Shown: one piece after another, positions 7,381 to 13,059 of the stretch
How the letters are laid out: every line of letters starts with the position of its first letter
Numbering within the stretch: the stretch's first letter is position 1
NCBI GenBank assembly: GCA_900757255.1
Contig: CAAENE010000048.1
Span: 1 to 13,059, forward strand
Length of the DNA stretch: 13,059 bases
Direction of reading: 5' to 3'
Source: Clostridia bacterium
Lineage (GTDB): Bacteria; Bacillota; Clostridia; HGM11514
Position numbers and translations under genes: made by a program
The notes under the pieces: model-generated
Database searches by the model: none
What the model was told of the DNA's origin: nothing
The model's input: only the letters and a program-made list of their open reading frames with translations

Positions 7381-8376
7381 ATGGCCGAAAAAATAGTGGT
7401 TGCAGATACCATGGAACAGGTAATCAACCTGTTTGGAAATTTTGATTCCAATGTAAAAATCATTGAGCAGGAGCTGGATATAAAAATTGCCAGCATGGGA
7501 ACTGATCTGAAAATCAGCGGAAACAATGCCGCACAGGGCGAAAGGGTTATTCGAAACCTGTTAAAAATGGCTGCTAACGGTGAAACGATCGAAGAACAGA
7601 ATGTGCGCTATGTCATTGGCAGCGTTAAGGACGGAGATAAAAGCGATTTATCAAAAATATATGAGCAATGCATTTGTATCACTGCAAAAGGAAAACCGAT
7701 AAAGCCCAAAACAGCAGGACAGAAAAAATATGCGGACGATATTATGAACAATACCATCACTATCGGTGTCGGGCCTGCCGGAACAGGAAAAACTTACCTG
7801 GCAGTCGCCATAGCCGTTTCGGCATTGCGCAAAAAAGAGGTCAATAAGATTATCTTGACACGCCCTGCGGTGGAAGCGGGGGAAAAGCTGGGTTATTTGC
7901 CGGGCGATCTGCAGTCCAAGGTTGACCCGTATTTAAGGCCGCTTTACGACGGATTGCTTGATATGCTGGGCAGTGAAACCTATATGAAGTATTTAGAACG
8001 GGGCGTGATTGAAATCGCGCCGCTGGCATATATGCGCGGACGGACACTGGATGAGAGCTTTATCATACTGGACGAGGCGCAGAACACGACGCCGGAACAG
8101 ATGAAAATGTTTTTAACGCGTATCGGGTTTGGCTCGAAGGCGGTTGTGACCGGAGACGTGACCCAAATTGACCTTCCGGGAGCAGTTACCTCAGGTCTCA
8201 AAGAGGCGGTCAGGGTACTCAAGGGAATTGACGATATTGCCATTGACCAGCTTTCTGAACGTGACGTCGTCCGCCATCCGCTAGTACAGAAGATTATTAA
8301 AGCGTATGAAAAATACGACCTTCATAAAAGCGTCGTAAATAAAAAACAGAGGACAAGCCATGAAGGTAAAAATTGA
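7381..8376 (+). CDS. phoH: PhoH-like ATPase
   Basis: A PhoH/YbeZ-family P-loop ATPase of 331 residues with an N-terminal KH-like RNA-binding segment (about 1-85). Motifs are Walker A GPAGTGKT (131-138), LTRPAVEAGEKLGYLPGD (159-176), Walker B FIILDEAQN (227-235), VVTGDVTQIDLP (255-266) and SERDVVRHPLV (292-302). The family is linked to RNA metabolism and ribosome quality, and in many bacteria is coupled with YbeY, whose gene follows here. ATG 7381 has AAAGGAG 10 nt upstream. An upstream frame extension into yqfD (to 7318) is not supported. Its 3' end overlaps ybeY by 17 nt, so translation is likely coupled. No yqfF/pgpH gene intervenes, unlike Bacillus. Confidence 0.95.
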   Translation: MAEKIVVADTMEQVINLFGNFDSNVKIIEQELDIKIASMGTDLKISGNNAAQGERVIRNLLKMAANGETIEEQNVRYVIGSVKDGDKSDLSKIYEQCICITAKGKPIKPKTAGQKKYADDIMNNTITIGVGPAGTGKTYLAVAIAVSALRKKEVNKIILTRPAVEAGEKLGYLPGDLQSKVDPYLRPLYDGLLDMLGSETYMKYLERGVIEIAPLAYMRGRTLDESFIILDEAQNTTPEQMKMFLTRIGFGSKAVVTGDVTQIDLPGAVTSGLKEAVRVLKGIDDIAIDQLSERDVVRHPLVQKIIKAYEKYDLHKSVVNKKQRTSHEGKN

Positions 8377-8842
8377 TTTTTCCAACCGGCAGGACAAAAT
8401 CGCGGTTGACCTGAAATTTAAGTTTTTTGTCAAGGAATGCGTGAAAAAAACGCTTTTATTTGAAAATATCGGGTTTAACGCCGAGCTTTCCTGCACCTTT
8501 TCTGACAATGAGCAAATCCGAAGAATCAACCGGGAATACCGCGGCATTGACAAGGCGACCGATGTATTGTCCTTCCCGATGATTGACTATGAGAGCGGGG
8601 AAACTTCCGGAGACTATGATTATACTGAGAATTGCGTTTTACTTGGCGATATTATTATTTCCCTGGAAATGGCAAAAAAGCAGGCGGACGAATATGGGCA
8701 TGGTTTTTTGCGTGAAGCCGGCTTTTTGATTGTCCATTCCACCCTTCATCTGTTGGGATATGACCATATAGAGGATGGAGAGAGGGAAGAGATGTTCCAA
8801 AAGCAGGAACAAATATTAAAAGGTATGGGACTGGTACGATGA
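8360..8842 (+). CDS. ybeY: Endoribonuclease YbeY / rRNA maturation factor
   Basis: A 160-residue YbeY (UPF0054) metalloprotein involved in 16S rRNA maturation and 70S ribosome quality control. The signature HSTLHLLGYDH is intact, giving zinc ligands His126, His130 and His136. The conserved NREYRGIDKATDVLSFP block (57-73), which includes the essential arginine region, is also present. ATG 8360 lies inside the end of phoH and has the SD AGAGGA. Its last 4 nt overlap the dgkA start (ATGA). The cluster phoH-ybeY-dgkA-era is a standard Firmicute arrangement joining ribosome assembly factors. Confidence 0.96.
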   Translation: MKVKIDFSNRQDKIAVDLKFKFFVKECVKKTLLFENIGFNAELSCTFSDNEQIRRINREYRGIDKATDVLSFPMIDYESGETSGDYDYTENCVLLGDIIISLEMAKKQADEYGHGFLREAGFLIVHSTLHLLGYDHIEDGEREEMFQKQEQILKGMGLVR

Positions 8843-9285
8843 GAGATTTAAGGCAGAGTTTTGTGCATGCGTTTCATGGGCTTGTTTTTTGCCTGAAGCA
8901 TGAACGAAATTTCAGAATACATATCTGTGCGGCTGTACTTACAATTTTGCTGGGATTTATTGTGCGCTTTTCTGCAATTGAATTTGTACTGCTGATTTTG
9001 ACCATCAGTTCTGTTATGGTCACTGAAATCCTGAACACCATGATTGAAAAGACAATCGACACCTTCACCAATAAATTCAGCCCGACTGCCAAGGTTGTCA
9101 AGGACGCGTCTGCCGGCGCGGTATTCATCTGCGCTATTGTTTCGGTTATTGTGGGCTTGATTTTGTTTTTGCGGCAGGGCAGGATTTTGTTCTTATTTGA
9201 AATCATTAAAAATATTCCCTATCTTCTGATATTACTGCCCTTTATTGTTTTTGCTTTATATAAATTTATTTTTTGGAAAAAGTAG
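8839..9285 (+). CDS. dgkA: Diacylglycerol kinase-family protein (likely undecaprenol kinase)
   Basis: A small integral membrane lipid kinase of 148 residues. The family active site is present: TEILNTMIEKTIDTF (62-76; Glu63, Asn66, Glu70 and Asp74) and AKVVKDASAGAVF (84-96). Gram-positive members phosphorylate undecaprenol rather than diacylglycerol, recycling the lipid carrier for peptidoglycan. Membrane segments lie near 31-48, 49-66 and 92-111. Beyond these is an additional hydrophobic C-terminal stretch (about 116-145, IPYLLILLPFIVFALYKF). This makes the protein longer than typical family members of about 120-130 residues. The ATG overlaps the ybeY stop as ATGA, indicating coupled translation. 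The exact lipid substrate is inferred from the family. Confidence 0.92.
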   Translation: MRDLRQSFVHAFHGLVFCLKHERNFRIHICAAVLTILLGFIVRFSAIEFVLLILTISSVMVTEILNTMIEKTIDTFTNKFSPTAKVVKDASAGAVFICAIVSVIVGLILFLRQGRILFLFEIIKNIPYLLILLPFIVFALYKFIFWKK

Positions 9286-9293
9286 AGTGCTGT

Positions 9294-9347
9294 CTGCTTT
9301 TGACCGGGCAAAAGCAGCAAAACCCGCTGGGGGTCCGATTCCCCCAG
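9294..9347 (+). repeat. Two tandem hairpins in the dgkA-era gap
   Basis: The first hairpin is CTGCTTTT/AAAAGCAG (9294-9301 with 9310-9317, loop GACCGGGC). It starts 9 nt after the dgkA stop. The second is CTGGGGG/CCCCCAG (9327-9333 with 9341-9347, loop TCCGATT). Neither has a T-run, so termination is uncertain. The second shares the GGGGGTC-n-CCCCC layout and a 7-nt loop with the hairpin at 3238-3278, and resembles a tRNA T-arm without the rest of a tRNA. They may stabilise the upstream message or be dispersed palindromes. Confidence 0.6.
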
Positions 9348-9440
9348 ACCCCTAAACGGCTCTCCGAGGGAAGATAGTCTTTGCGGTCTGGCTTCCGCCC
9401 GGGAAAATACCGTATTCAAAATTTATCTGGAGCCTTCAAC

Positions 9441-9473
9441 ATTGCCGAACGAAGAGCCCTTTAATGCCAAGCT
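9441..9473 (+). repeat. Diverged repeat in the era leader (related to 12770-12803)
   Basis: A sequence beginning ATTGCCGAACGAAG and ending TTAATGCCAAGCT. It aligns with 12770-12803 (ATTGACAAATGAAG ... TTAATGCTAAGCT) at about 26 of 34 columns with one single-base gap. Most of the differences are transitions. A second shared element, GCCCTGTGGG, occurs at 9482-9491 here and at 12760-12769 near recO. The order of the two elements differs between the loci. Confidence 0.5.
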
Positions 9474-9519
9474 TTTTCGCGTGCCCTGTGGGTATTCAAG
9501 AAAGCGGGAAGGATAAAAA

Positions 9520-10419
9520 ATGGAAAATACTAATTTTAAATCGGGATTTGTGTCGGTAATAGGCCGGCCGAACGCCGGAAAATCAACTTTAATTAATCAT
9601 ATTGTAGGAGAGAAAATTTCCATTATTTCAAGGAAACCGCAAACGACGCGGAACAAGATACTTGCGATTTATCAGGACGAGGAATCGCAGATAATATTGA
9701 TTGATACGCCAGGAGTTCATACGCCGAAAAACAAGCTGGGCAGTTATATGGTAAAAGCGGCGTATAGTTCGCTTGCCGACAGCGATTTGATTTTGCTGAT
9801 AGTGGACGGAAACAAAGGGGAAGCGGCGCTTGATGATAGAATCATAGAGAATCTGAAAAAAGCAAATTTGCCGGTTATTCTTTTGATTAATAAAGTAGAT
9901 TTGATGAAAAAAGAAGATATTCTTGCTTTAATTTCCTGTTTCAGCGAACGTTTTCAGTTTGAAACAATCGTTCCTATTTCCGCTTTGAAGGGGGTTGGGC
10001 TGGTCGATCTATTAAAAGAGATAAAGAAGTTTATGCCTTATGGACCAAAATATTTTCCGGATGACGCTGTGACCGACCAGACGGAACGCCAGCTTGTATC
10101 AGAGATGGTACGGGAAAAGATTTTAAATTACCTGCATCAGGAAATTCCTCATGGTGTGGCGGTCATGGTAGATTCAATGAAACAGCGGGAAAGCGGCGGA
10201 TACCATATAGAGGTAACAGTGGTCTGCGAAAGAAGCAGCCATAAAATGATTATCATTGGTAAAAAAGGAGAAATGTTAAAGAGGATCGGCACTTCTGCGC
10301 GGCGCGATATTGAATCAATGCTGGGCGAAAAGTGTTTTCTTGATATTTGGGTCAAGGTAAAGGATGAATGGCGCGACAATGAAGCGCAGATTAAAAATTT
10401 CGGATATGTTGAGGAGTAA
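9520..10419 (+). CDS. era: GTPase Era
   Basis: The essential GTPase that binds the 3' end of 16S rRNA during 30S maturation. The 299-residue product shows all GTPase motifs: G1 GRPNAGKS (15-22), G2 in KPQTTR (39-44), G3 DTPG (62-65), G4 NKVD (124-127) and G5 SALKG (154-158). A C-terminal type II KH domain follows, with MIIIGKKGEMLKRIG (243-257) and the Era ending LDIWVKVKDEWRDNE. The ATG at 9520 follows GGAAGGAT. A 234-nt leader separates it from dgkA and lacks the cdd gene present there in Bacillus. This longer gap may let era have its own control. Confidence 0.97.
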   Translation: MENTNFKSGFVSVIGRPNAGKSTLINHIVGEKISIISRKPQTTRNKILAIYQDEESQIILIDTPGVHTPKNKLGSYMVKAAYSSLADSDLILLIVDGNKGEAALDDRIIENLKKANLPVILLINKVDLMKKEDILALISCFSERFQFETIVPISALKGVGLVDLLKEIKKFMPYGPKYFPDDAVTDQTERQLVSEMVREKILNYLHQEIPHGVAVMVDSMKQRESGGYHIEVTVVCERSSHKMIIIGKKGEMLKRIGTSARRDIESMLGEKCFLDIWVKVKDEWRDNEAQIKNFGYVEE

Positions 10420-10422
10420 GCT

Positions 10423-10581
10423 ATGGATACTTTTGCAATTGTAGCCTTGTGCATAGCGGCAGCCGCTATGTTTTATGCGATTGGTGTTGCGGCGCAGGTA
10501 AATGAAGCCAACCGGAAAATTAAAATTTTAGAGCAGGAGATTATCCGGCTGAAAAAGGATATTTACAAAAATGAGAGATGA
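10423..10581 (+). CDS. Small single-pass membrane protein, unknown function
   Basis: A 52-residue ORF, MDTFAIVALCIAAAAMFYAI... to ...YKNER. I do not recognise a family. It begins 3 nt after the era stop. A strong SD (GAGGAG) overlaps the last era codons, 6 nt before the ATG, so translation coupled to era is likely. Residues about 4-24 form one hydrophobic helix. Residues 27-50 are strongly charged with a heptad-like spacing of I/L residues (IKILEQEIIRLKKDI), suggesting a short cytoplasmic coiled coil. The layout resembles tiny bacterial membrane-anchored scaffold or regulator proteins, but no function can be given. Bacillus has no such gene between era and yqzL. The SD, spacing and composition argue that it is real. 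Confidence 0.7.
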   Translation: MDTFAIVALCIAAAAMFYAIGVAAQVNEANRKIKILEQEIIRLKKDIYKNER

Positions 10582-10689
10582 TGCTTAAATAATAAAAAGT
10601 ATGGTTATAACAAGATTTTATTGAGAACATTTGCTCCTGCAGAGCAAATGTCACATCAATGGCATTCACCCTAACGGGTACGCGTCAAC

Positions 10690-10710
10690 CTCGCGAAGCG
10701 GGGGAGATAT
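10690..10710 (+). repeat. 21-nt GC-rich direct repeat, copy 1
   Basis: The sequence runs CTCGCGA(A)GCGGGGGA(G)ATAT. It matches 10747-10767 at 19 of 21 positions, with the two differences shown in brackets (G and C in copy 2). It can be regarded as half of a REP-like pair in the MATE upstream region. Confidence 0.7.
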
Positions 10711-10734
10711 TCCCTCTGCCCGGCTCTATGAAGC

Positions 10735-10767
10735 GGAACCCGCCTTCTCGCGAGGCGGGGGACATAT
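10735..10767 (-). repeat. GC-rich repeat, inverted copy of 3211-3233 plus direct-repeat copy 2
   Basis: Positions 10735-10757 are the exact reverse complement of 3211-3233 over 23 nt. Within it CCCGCCT/AGGCGGG (10739-10745 with 10753-10759) forms a 7-bp hairpin with loop TCTCGCG. Positions 10747-10767 are the second copy of the local 21-nt direct repeat. Mosaic reuse of the same core suggests a dispersed intergenic palindrome family. Confidence 0.75.
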
Positions 10768-10897
10768 CAGCGAGGTTATAGCTTAAATCGGAACCGTCCT
10801 GTATCTTTGGATGAACTGAGAGCTCCGGTACGGAAGTGAAACGCGGGACTTGTTATCATTTTGGGGTACAATATGCATTGAATCGAGGTACGCTGTT

Positions 10898-12283
10898 TTG
10901 TTTTGTATCAAACAAAAAACGATATCTGTTTTAGAAAAATATTTTACTGGAAATACCTTCACATATCGACAAATTATTGCAATTATCCTGCCGCTGCTCA
11001 TTGACCAGGCTTTTGTCAGCGGGTTCGGTATGATAAATGCTGCTATGATCAGCTCGTCGGGGGTGGCGGCAATTAGTGCGGTCAATATGGTTGATTCGCT
11101 AAACGTGTTCCTGCTGAACATTTTTATTGCCATAGCGACCGGCGGTACAGTGGTTGTAGCGCAGTATAAAGGCGTTGAAAACCACGAGATGGTTTCGAAG
11201 GCCGCGTCTCAGTCTATTACACTGATAGCGATATTGTCGGTTTTTGTCAGCGTACTGATTATTGTGTTTCGGCTGCCGACTTTGAACCTGTTGTTTGGAA
11301 AAGCAGAGGAAGCGGTTTATCAAAATGCCAGCCTGTATCTTTTGGGCAGCTGTATCTCTTATCCTTTTTTTGCAATTACAGAGGCGGTATGCGGTGCTTT
11401 ACGCGGCGTCGCTCAGACACGGGCGGCTATGGCGTTATCTCTTGTGAAAAATATTCTATGGGTGCTTCTCAACGTTTTGTTTGTTTTGATCCTTGATATG
11501 GGTGTTATGGGAATTGTATATTCTATGAATATTTCGCGTGTTACATCCATGATATGTGCGTTTGTGTATCTGGTTAAATACAATGAATCCATCCGGTTCA
11601 AGCTTAAAAGTCTTTTACAGTTCAGTTTTTCCATACAAAAAAAGATTCTGTTTATTGGAATTCCGTTTGCCATGGAACAGATGTTCTTTAACGGCGGAAA
11701 AATACTGACACAGACTTTTATTGTCAGTCTTGGAACCTATTCCATGACGGTCAACGCTATCGGCAGTTCTCTGCTTATGCTGATACAGATTGGTGCGAAT
11801 GCGTTGTCTCTTTCAGTCGTAACGGTAGTAGGTCAATGTATGGGCCGGCGGGATATTGAAGACGCAAGAAAGTATATCAAATCTTTTTTGGGAGCGGCAT
11901 CTGTGTTAATTCTACTGAACCTGGCGGTCATTTTTCCGCTGATGCCGCTGTTGGTACGAATGTTTCAGCCTCCGGGAGAAATTGTGCCGGTCATTTACCA
12001 GGTTGTTCTCATGGCGGGAATTGCAGAACCCATTTTATGGCCCATCTCCTTTATTACGCCATCCGCCCTGCGTGCGGCTGGTGATTCGAAATACACCTCG
12101 GTCGCATCTCTGCTGTCTATGTGGCTGTTTCGGGTAGTACTGGGATATATTTTGGGAATTATCCTGCATTTCGGCATTGCTGGCGTATGGGCGGCTATGA
12201 TTTTTGAATGGGGTGTACGCGGAGTTATATTTATGCTGCGGTTCCGCGGAAATAAATGGTGCTGCCATCGCCTGATCGATTAA
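10898..12283 (+). CDS. MATE-family efflux transporter
   Basis: A multidrug and toxin extrusion type Na+/H+-coupled antiporter of about 461 residues, with roughly twelve hydrophobic segments in two related halves. Family-like sequence includes IIAIILPLLIDQAF and ATGGTVVVAQYKG in the N-half, ALRGVAQT in the sixth-helix region, and IGIPFAMEQMFFNGGKI, VVTVVGQCMGRRDIEDARKY and PSALRAAGDSKYT in the C-half. The start is uncertain. There is no early ATG, and the frame opens at TTG 10850. TTG 10898 is preferred because CGAGGT (10884-10889) lies 8 nt upstream and the family N-terminus (EKYFTG...) begins soon after. The substrate cannot be predicted. The gene is an insertion relative to the usual era-yqzL-recO order and is flanked by repeat-bearing gaps. 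It may be a lineage-specific insertion, although its base composition is not obviously foreign. Confidence 0.87.
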   Translation: MFCIKQKTISVLEKYFTGNTFTYRQIIAIILPLLIDQAFVSGFGMINAAMISSSGVAAISAVNMVDSLNVFLLNIFIAIATGGTVVVAQYKGVENHEMVSKAASQSITLIAILSVFVSVLIIVFRLPTLNLLFGKAEEAVYQNASLYLLGSCISYPFFAITEAVCGALRGVAQTRAAMALSLVKNILWVLLNVLFVLILDMGVMGIVYSMNISRVTSMICAFVYLVKYNESIRFKLKSLLQFSFSIQKKILFIGIPFAMEQMFFNGGKILTQTFIVSLGTYSMTVNAIGSSLLMLIQIGANALSLSVVTVVGQCMGRRDIEDARKYIKSFLGAASVLILLNLAVIFPLMPLLVRMFQPPGEIVPVIYQVVLMAGIAEPILWPISFITPSALRAAGDSKYTSVASLLSMWLFRVVLGYILGIILHFGIAGVWAAMIFEWGVRGVIFMLRFRGNKWCCHRLID

Positions 12284-12358
12284 AAATTTTTTTGTATCAC
12301 AAATCGCTTAACCATCTGATTCTTTTAGGTTTTGCTGTCTTTTTGAAAATTTTGACAC

Positions 12359-12388
12359 GCATACATCGCTCTGTTTCCGTCAAGATTA
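12359..12388 (+). promoter_or_regulatory. Possible forespore-type (sigma-F/G) promoter upstream of yqzL
   Basis: GCATA (12359-12363) and GTCAAGATTA (12379-12388) are separated by 15 nt. They resemble the spoIIR promoter found in this same window (GTATA, 14 nt, GTCAATAATT). No good sigma-A promoter was seen between the MATE stop and yqzL; TTGACA at 12352-12357 has no -10 at a proper distance. This is a weak by-eye match and could be chance. Confidence 0.25.
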
Positions 12389-12421
12389 ATTTTAGAAAAT
12401 AAATGAACGGGGGCGGTTTAA

Positions 12422-12532
12422 GTGTTAAGTGAAATTTTGTGGAATTGTTTTGAAATGACTGGCAATATAGATGCTTATATCGGATATAAAGAATGGGAAG
12501 AAGAGCAAGAGAAGGAAACGGAAGAGAATTAA
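12422..12532 (+). CDS. yqzL: YqzL family small protein
   Basis: A 36-residue ORF with the YqzL layout: LSEILWNCFEMTGNIDAYIG then YKEWEEEQEKETEEN. The hallmark W-x2-F-x2-TGN-x3-Y-x2-YKE pattern is present. In Bacillus, yqzL likewise lies between era and recO, so family and position agree. The start is GTG 12422 after the SD-like GGGGGCGG, with 5 nt spacing. The product is shorter than the Bacillus protein (about 47 residues) and ends in a glutamate-rich tail. The function of YqzL is unknown. A longer reading frame on the opposite strand across 12297-12608 is considered a shadow. Confidence 0.8.
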   Translation: MLSEILWNCFEMTGNIDAYIGYKEWEEEQEKETEEN

Positions 12533-12561
12533 ATACAGGGCGGGAGGTTCCGCCCTGTATT
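12532..12561 (+). terminator. Hairpin terminator after yqzL
   Basis: A perfect 12-bp stem, AATACAGGGCGG (12532-12543), loop GAGGTT, then CCGCCCTGTATT (12550-12561), starts on the last base of the yqzL stop codon. The sequence after it is T-rich but broken (TACATACATTT), so termination may be partial. It would separate yqzL from recO or attenuate recO. Confidence 0.65.
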
Positions 12562-12591
12562 ACATACATTTGCAGACGCTGATTTGAAGAC

Positions 12592-12617
12592 AGATAGTTG
12601 ATATACAAAGCCTTTTT
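12592..12617 (+). repeat. Degenerate third copy of the recO-upstream repeat
   Basis: AGATAGTTG is followed a few bases later by CAAAGCCTTTTT. These match the left and right parts of the 67-nt repeat at 12661-12727, with the middle (hairpin and short reading frame) missing. The unit is followed by ATGCTGAATCT and CGAAAAAG, parallel to ATGCTAAGCT and CGAAAAG that precede copy B. It reads as a decayed or internally deleted unit. Confidence 0.4.
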
Positions 12618-12660
12618 GGGGTATGCTGAATCTATTATTTACGAAAAAGTAGCTGTATTG

Positions 12661-12727
12661 AGAACAAATAGATAGTTGTGTATGCATTTATTTACAGGAA
12701 AGGTGCATCGCACATTCAAAGCTTTTT
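12661..12727 (+). repeat. 67-nt direct repeat, copy A
   Basis: Matches 12843-12909 at 64 of 67 positions with no gaps; all three differences are transitions. Each copy can fold: TGTG-T-ATGCA pairs with TGCAT-CG-CACA around a loop containing GGAAAGG. Copy A contains a short ATG frame, MHLFTGKVHRTFKAFYGV (12682-12738 including the stop), without a clear SD. The similarity to copy B extends patchily leftward (CGAAAAAG...TGTA). Confidence 0.9.
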
Positions 12728-12842
12728 ACGGTGTATAACGATCCCTATTATTTGTACGCGCCCTGTGGGATTGACAAATGAAGGGTTCTGTTAATGCTAA
12801 GCTCGTGTGCTCAAGAGAGTGCTTATCGAAAAGGTTGTACTA

Positions 12843-12909
12843 AGAACAAATAGGCAGTTGTGTATGCATTTATTTACGGGAAAGGTGCATCGCACATTCA
12901 AAGCTTTTT
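12843..12909 (+). repeat. 67-nt direct repeat, copy B
   Basis: Second copy, offset 182 nt from copy A and ending 34 nt before the recO ATG. Its frame MHLFTGKVHRTFKAFC (12864-12914 including the stop) is the same as copy A's for 15 codons. The one base change within those codons (ACA to ACG, Thr) is silent. The repeat is followed by GCTAAG and the hairpin GCTTTTT/AAAAAGC (12915-12921 with 12926-12932), which precedes the recO SD. Confidence 0.9.
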
Positions 12910-12943
12910 GCTAAGCTTTTTCTCGAAAAAGCGTGGAGGGGTA

Positions 12944-13059
12944 ATGGGGACGGTAAAGACGGAAGGAATTATAATCAAAGAAGTGAAATATGGGGACAGC
13001 GATAAGATATATACGCTGTTTACAAAGGAGTTCGGTAAAATCAGCGCAAAGGCAAAGGG
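12944..13059 (+). CDS. recO: DNA repair protein RecO, 5' part only
   Basis: The first 38 codons of RecO, cut by the window end. RecO works with RecF/RecR to load RecA onto SSB-coated single-stranded DNA. The visible N-terminal OB-fold start (KTEGIIIKEVKYGDSDKIYT, then LFTKEFGKISAKAKG) is characteristic. ATG 12944 has the strong SD GGAGGGG (12935-12941). Position after era and yqzL is the standard Firmicute context. The 410-nt repeat-bearing gap upstream is unusual and suggests transcription separate from yqzL. Confidence 0.93.
   Translation, partial: MGTVKTEGIIIKEVKYGDSDKIYTLFTKEFGKISAKAK

Larger units (their letters stand above)
10582..10897 (+). other. Noncoding gap with GC-rich hairpins and repeats
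   Basis: No credible gene is present on either strand. The gap contains a perfect 10-bp hairpin ACATTTGCTC/GAGCAAATGT (10627-10636 with 10642-10651), a small ACCC/GGGT palindrome near 10668-10679, and two 21-nt direct repeats (10690-10710 and 10747-10767). It also holds the inverted copy (10735-10757) of the repeat located after ispE. No T-run follows any hairpin, so no standard terminator is visible. No good promoter for the transporter could be defined; TACAAT at 10866-10871 has no acceptable -35. Confidence 0.6.

Noticed and set aside
9327..9347. tRNA T-arm-like stem (GGGGG TCCGATT CCCCC)
   Set aside because: No acceptor, D or anticodon arm can be assembled around it on either strand, so it is treated as a hairpin repeat.
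10850..10897. N-terminal extension of the MATE protein from TTG 10850
   Set aside because: No SD at suitable distance (nearest GGAAG is about 14 nt away) and the extra 16 residues do not resemble the family. TTG 10898 has a better SD, though neither is certain.
12284..12300. A/T palindrome after the MATE stop as a terminator
   Set aside because: AAAAATTTTT lacks a GC stem, so it is not a credible rho-independent terminator.
12297..12608. 103-codon open frame on the minus strand
   Set aside because: It lies across yqzL and the terminator hairpin, has no recognisable domain and no convincing SD, and the plus-strand yqzL explains the region.
12658..12686. TTGAGA, 17 nt, TATGCA as a promoter in repeat copy A
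   Set aside because: The -10 is poor, and copy B has CTAAGA at the -35, so the arrangement is not kept between otherwise identical copies.
12661..12909. CRISPR-like array
   Set aside because: Only two good copies, the unit is 67 nt, spacing is irregular (78 and 182 nt), and there are no cas genes.

Overview
The window reads as a chromosomal segment of a low-to-moderate GC, endospore-forming Firmicute of the class Clostridia. Five of the genes are sporulation or germination genes (spoIIR, ypeB, ylbJ, yqfC, yqfD), Shine-Dalgarno sites are strong, GTG/TTG starts occur, and the order yqfC-yqfD-phoH-ybeY-dgkA-era-(yqzL)-recO is the classic Bacillus/Clostridium arrangement. The genus cannot be fixed from the sequence alone.

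Left part (1-5800), outward and convergent units. A minus-strand pair spoIIR-ypeB (stop codon abutting start codon) reads towards a strong terminator hairpin near position 60. A compact divergent control region at 2197-2269 holds a sigma-F-like promoter for spoIIR and a sigma-A-like promoter for the isoprenoid gene ispE. ispE converges on a second minus-strand pair, ylbJ followed by a cysteine-desulfurase-like aminotransferase. The ispE/aminotransferase junction (3167-3429) carries GC-rich hairpins and a bidirectional terminator.

Middle part (5890-9290), a tight plus-strand operon: yqfC, yqfD, phoH, ybeY and dgkA, with two gene overlaps. It joins mother-cell sporulation genes to RNA and ribosome maturation genes (PhoH, YbeY, then Era) and lipid-carrier recycling (DgkA). 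The yqfF/pgpH and cdd genes found in this cluster in Bacillus are absent.

Right part (9290-13059): era, an unrecognised 52-residue single-pass membrane ORF, a GC-rich hairpin/repeat region, a MATE-family transporter, the tiny conserved gene yqzL, an unusual 410-nt repeat-bearing intergenic region, and the 5' end of recO, which runs off the window.

Most of the window is conserved core and sporulation genome. The least explained material is intergenic: a 67-nt near-perfect direct duplication (plus a degenerate third copy) just upstream of recO, each copy containing the same 15-codon reading frame; sequence related to that region in the era leader; and GC-rich hairpin repeats shared, in inverted orientation, between the ispE downstream region and the MATE upstream region. 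I found no convincing new multi-gene system, CRISPR array, phage, IS element, tRNA or rRNA.
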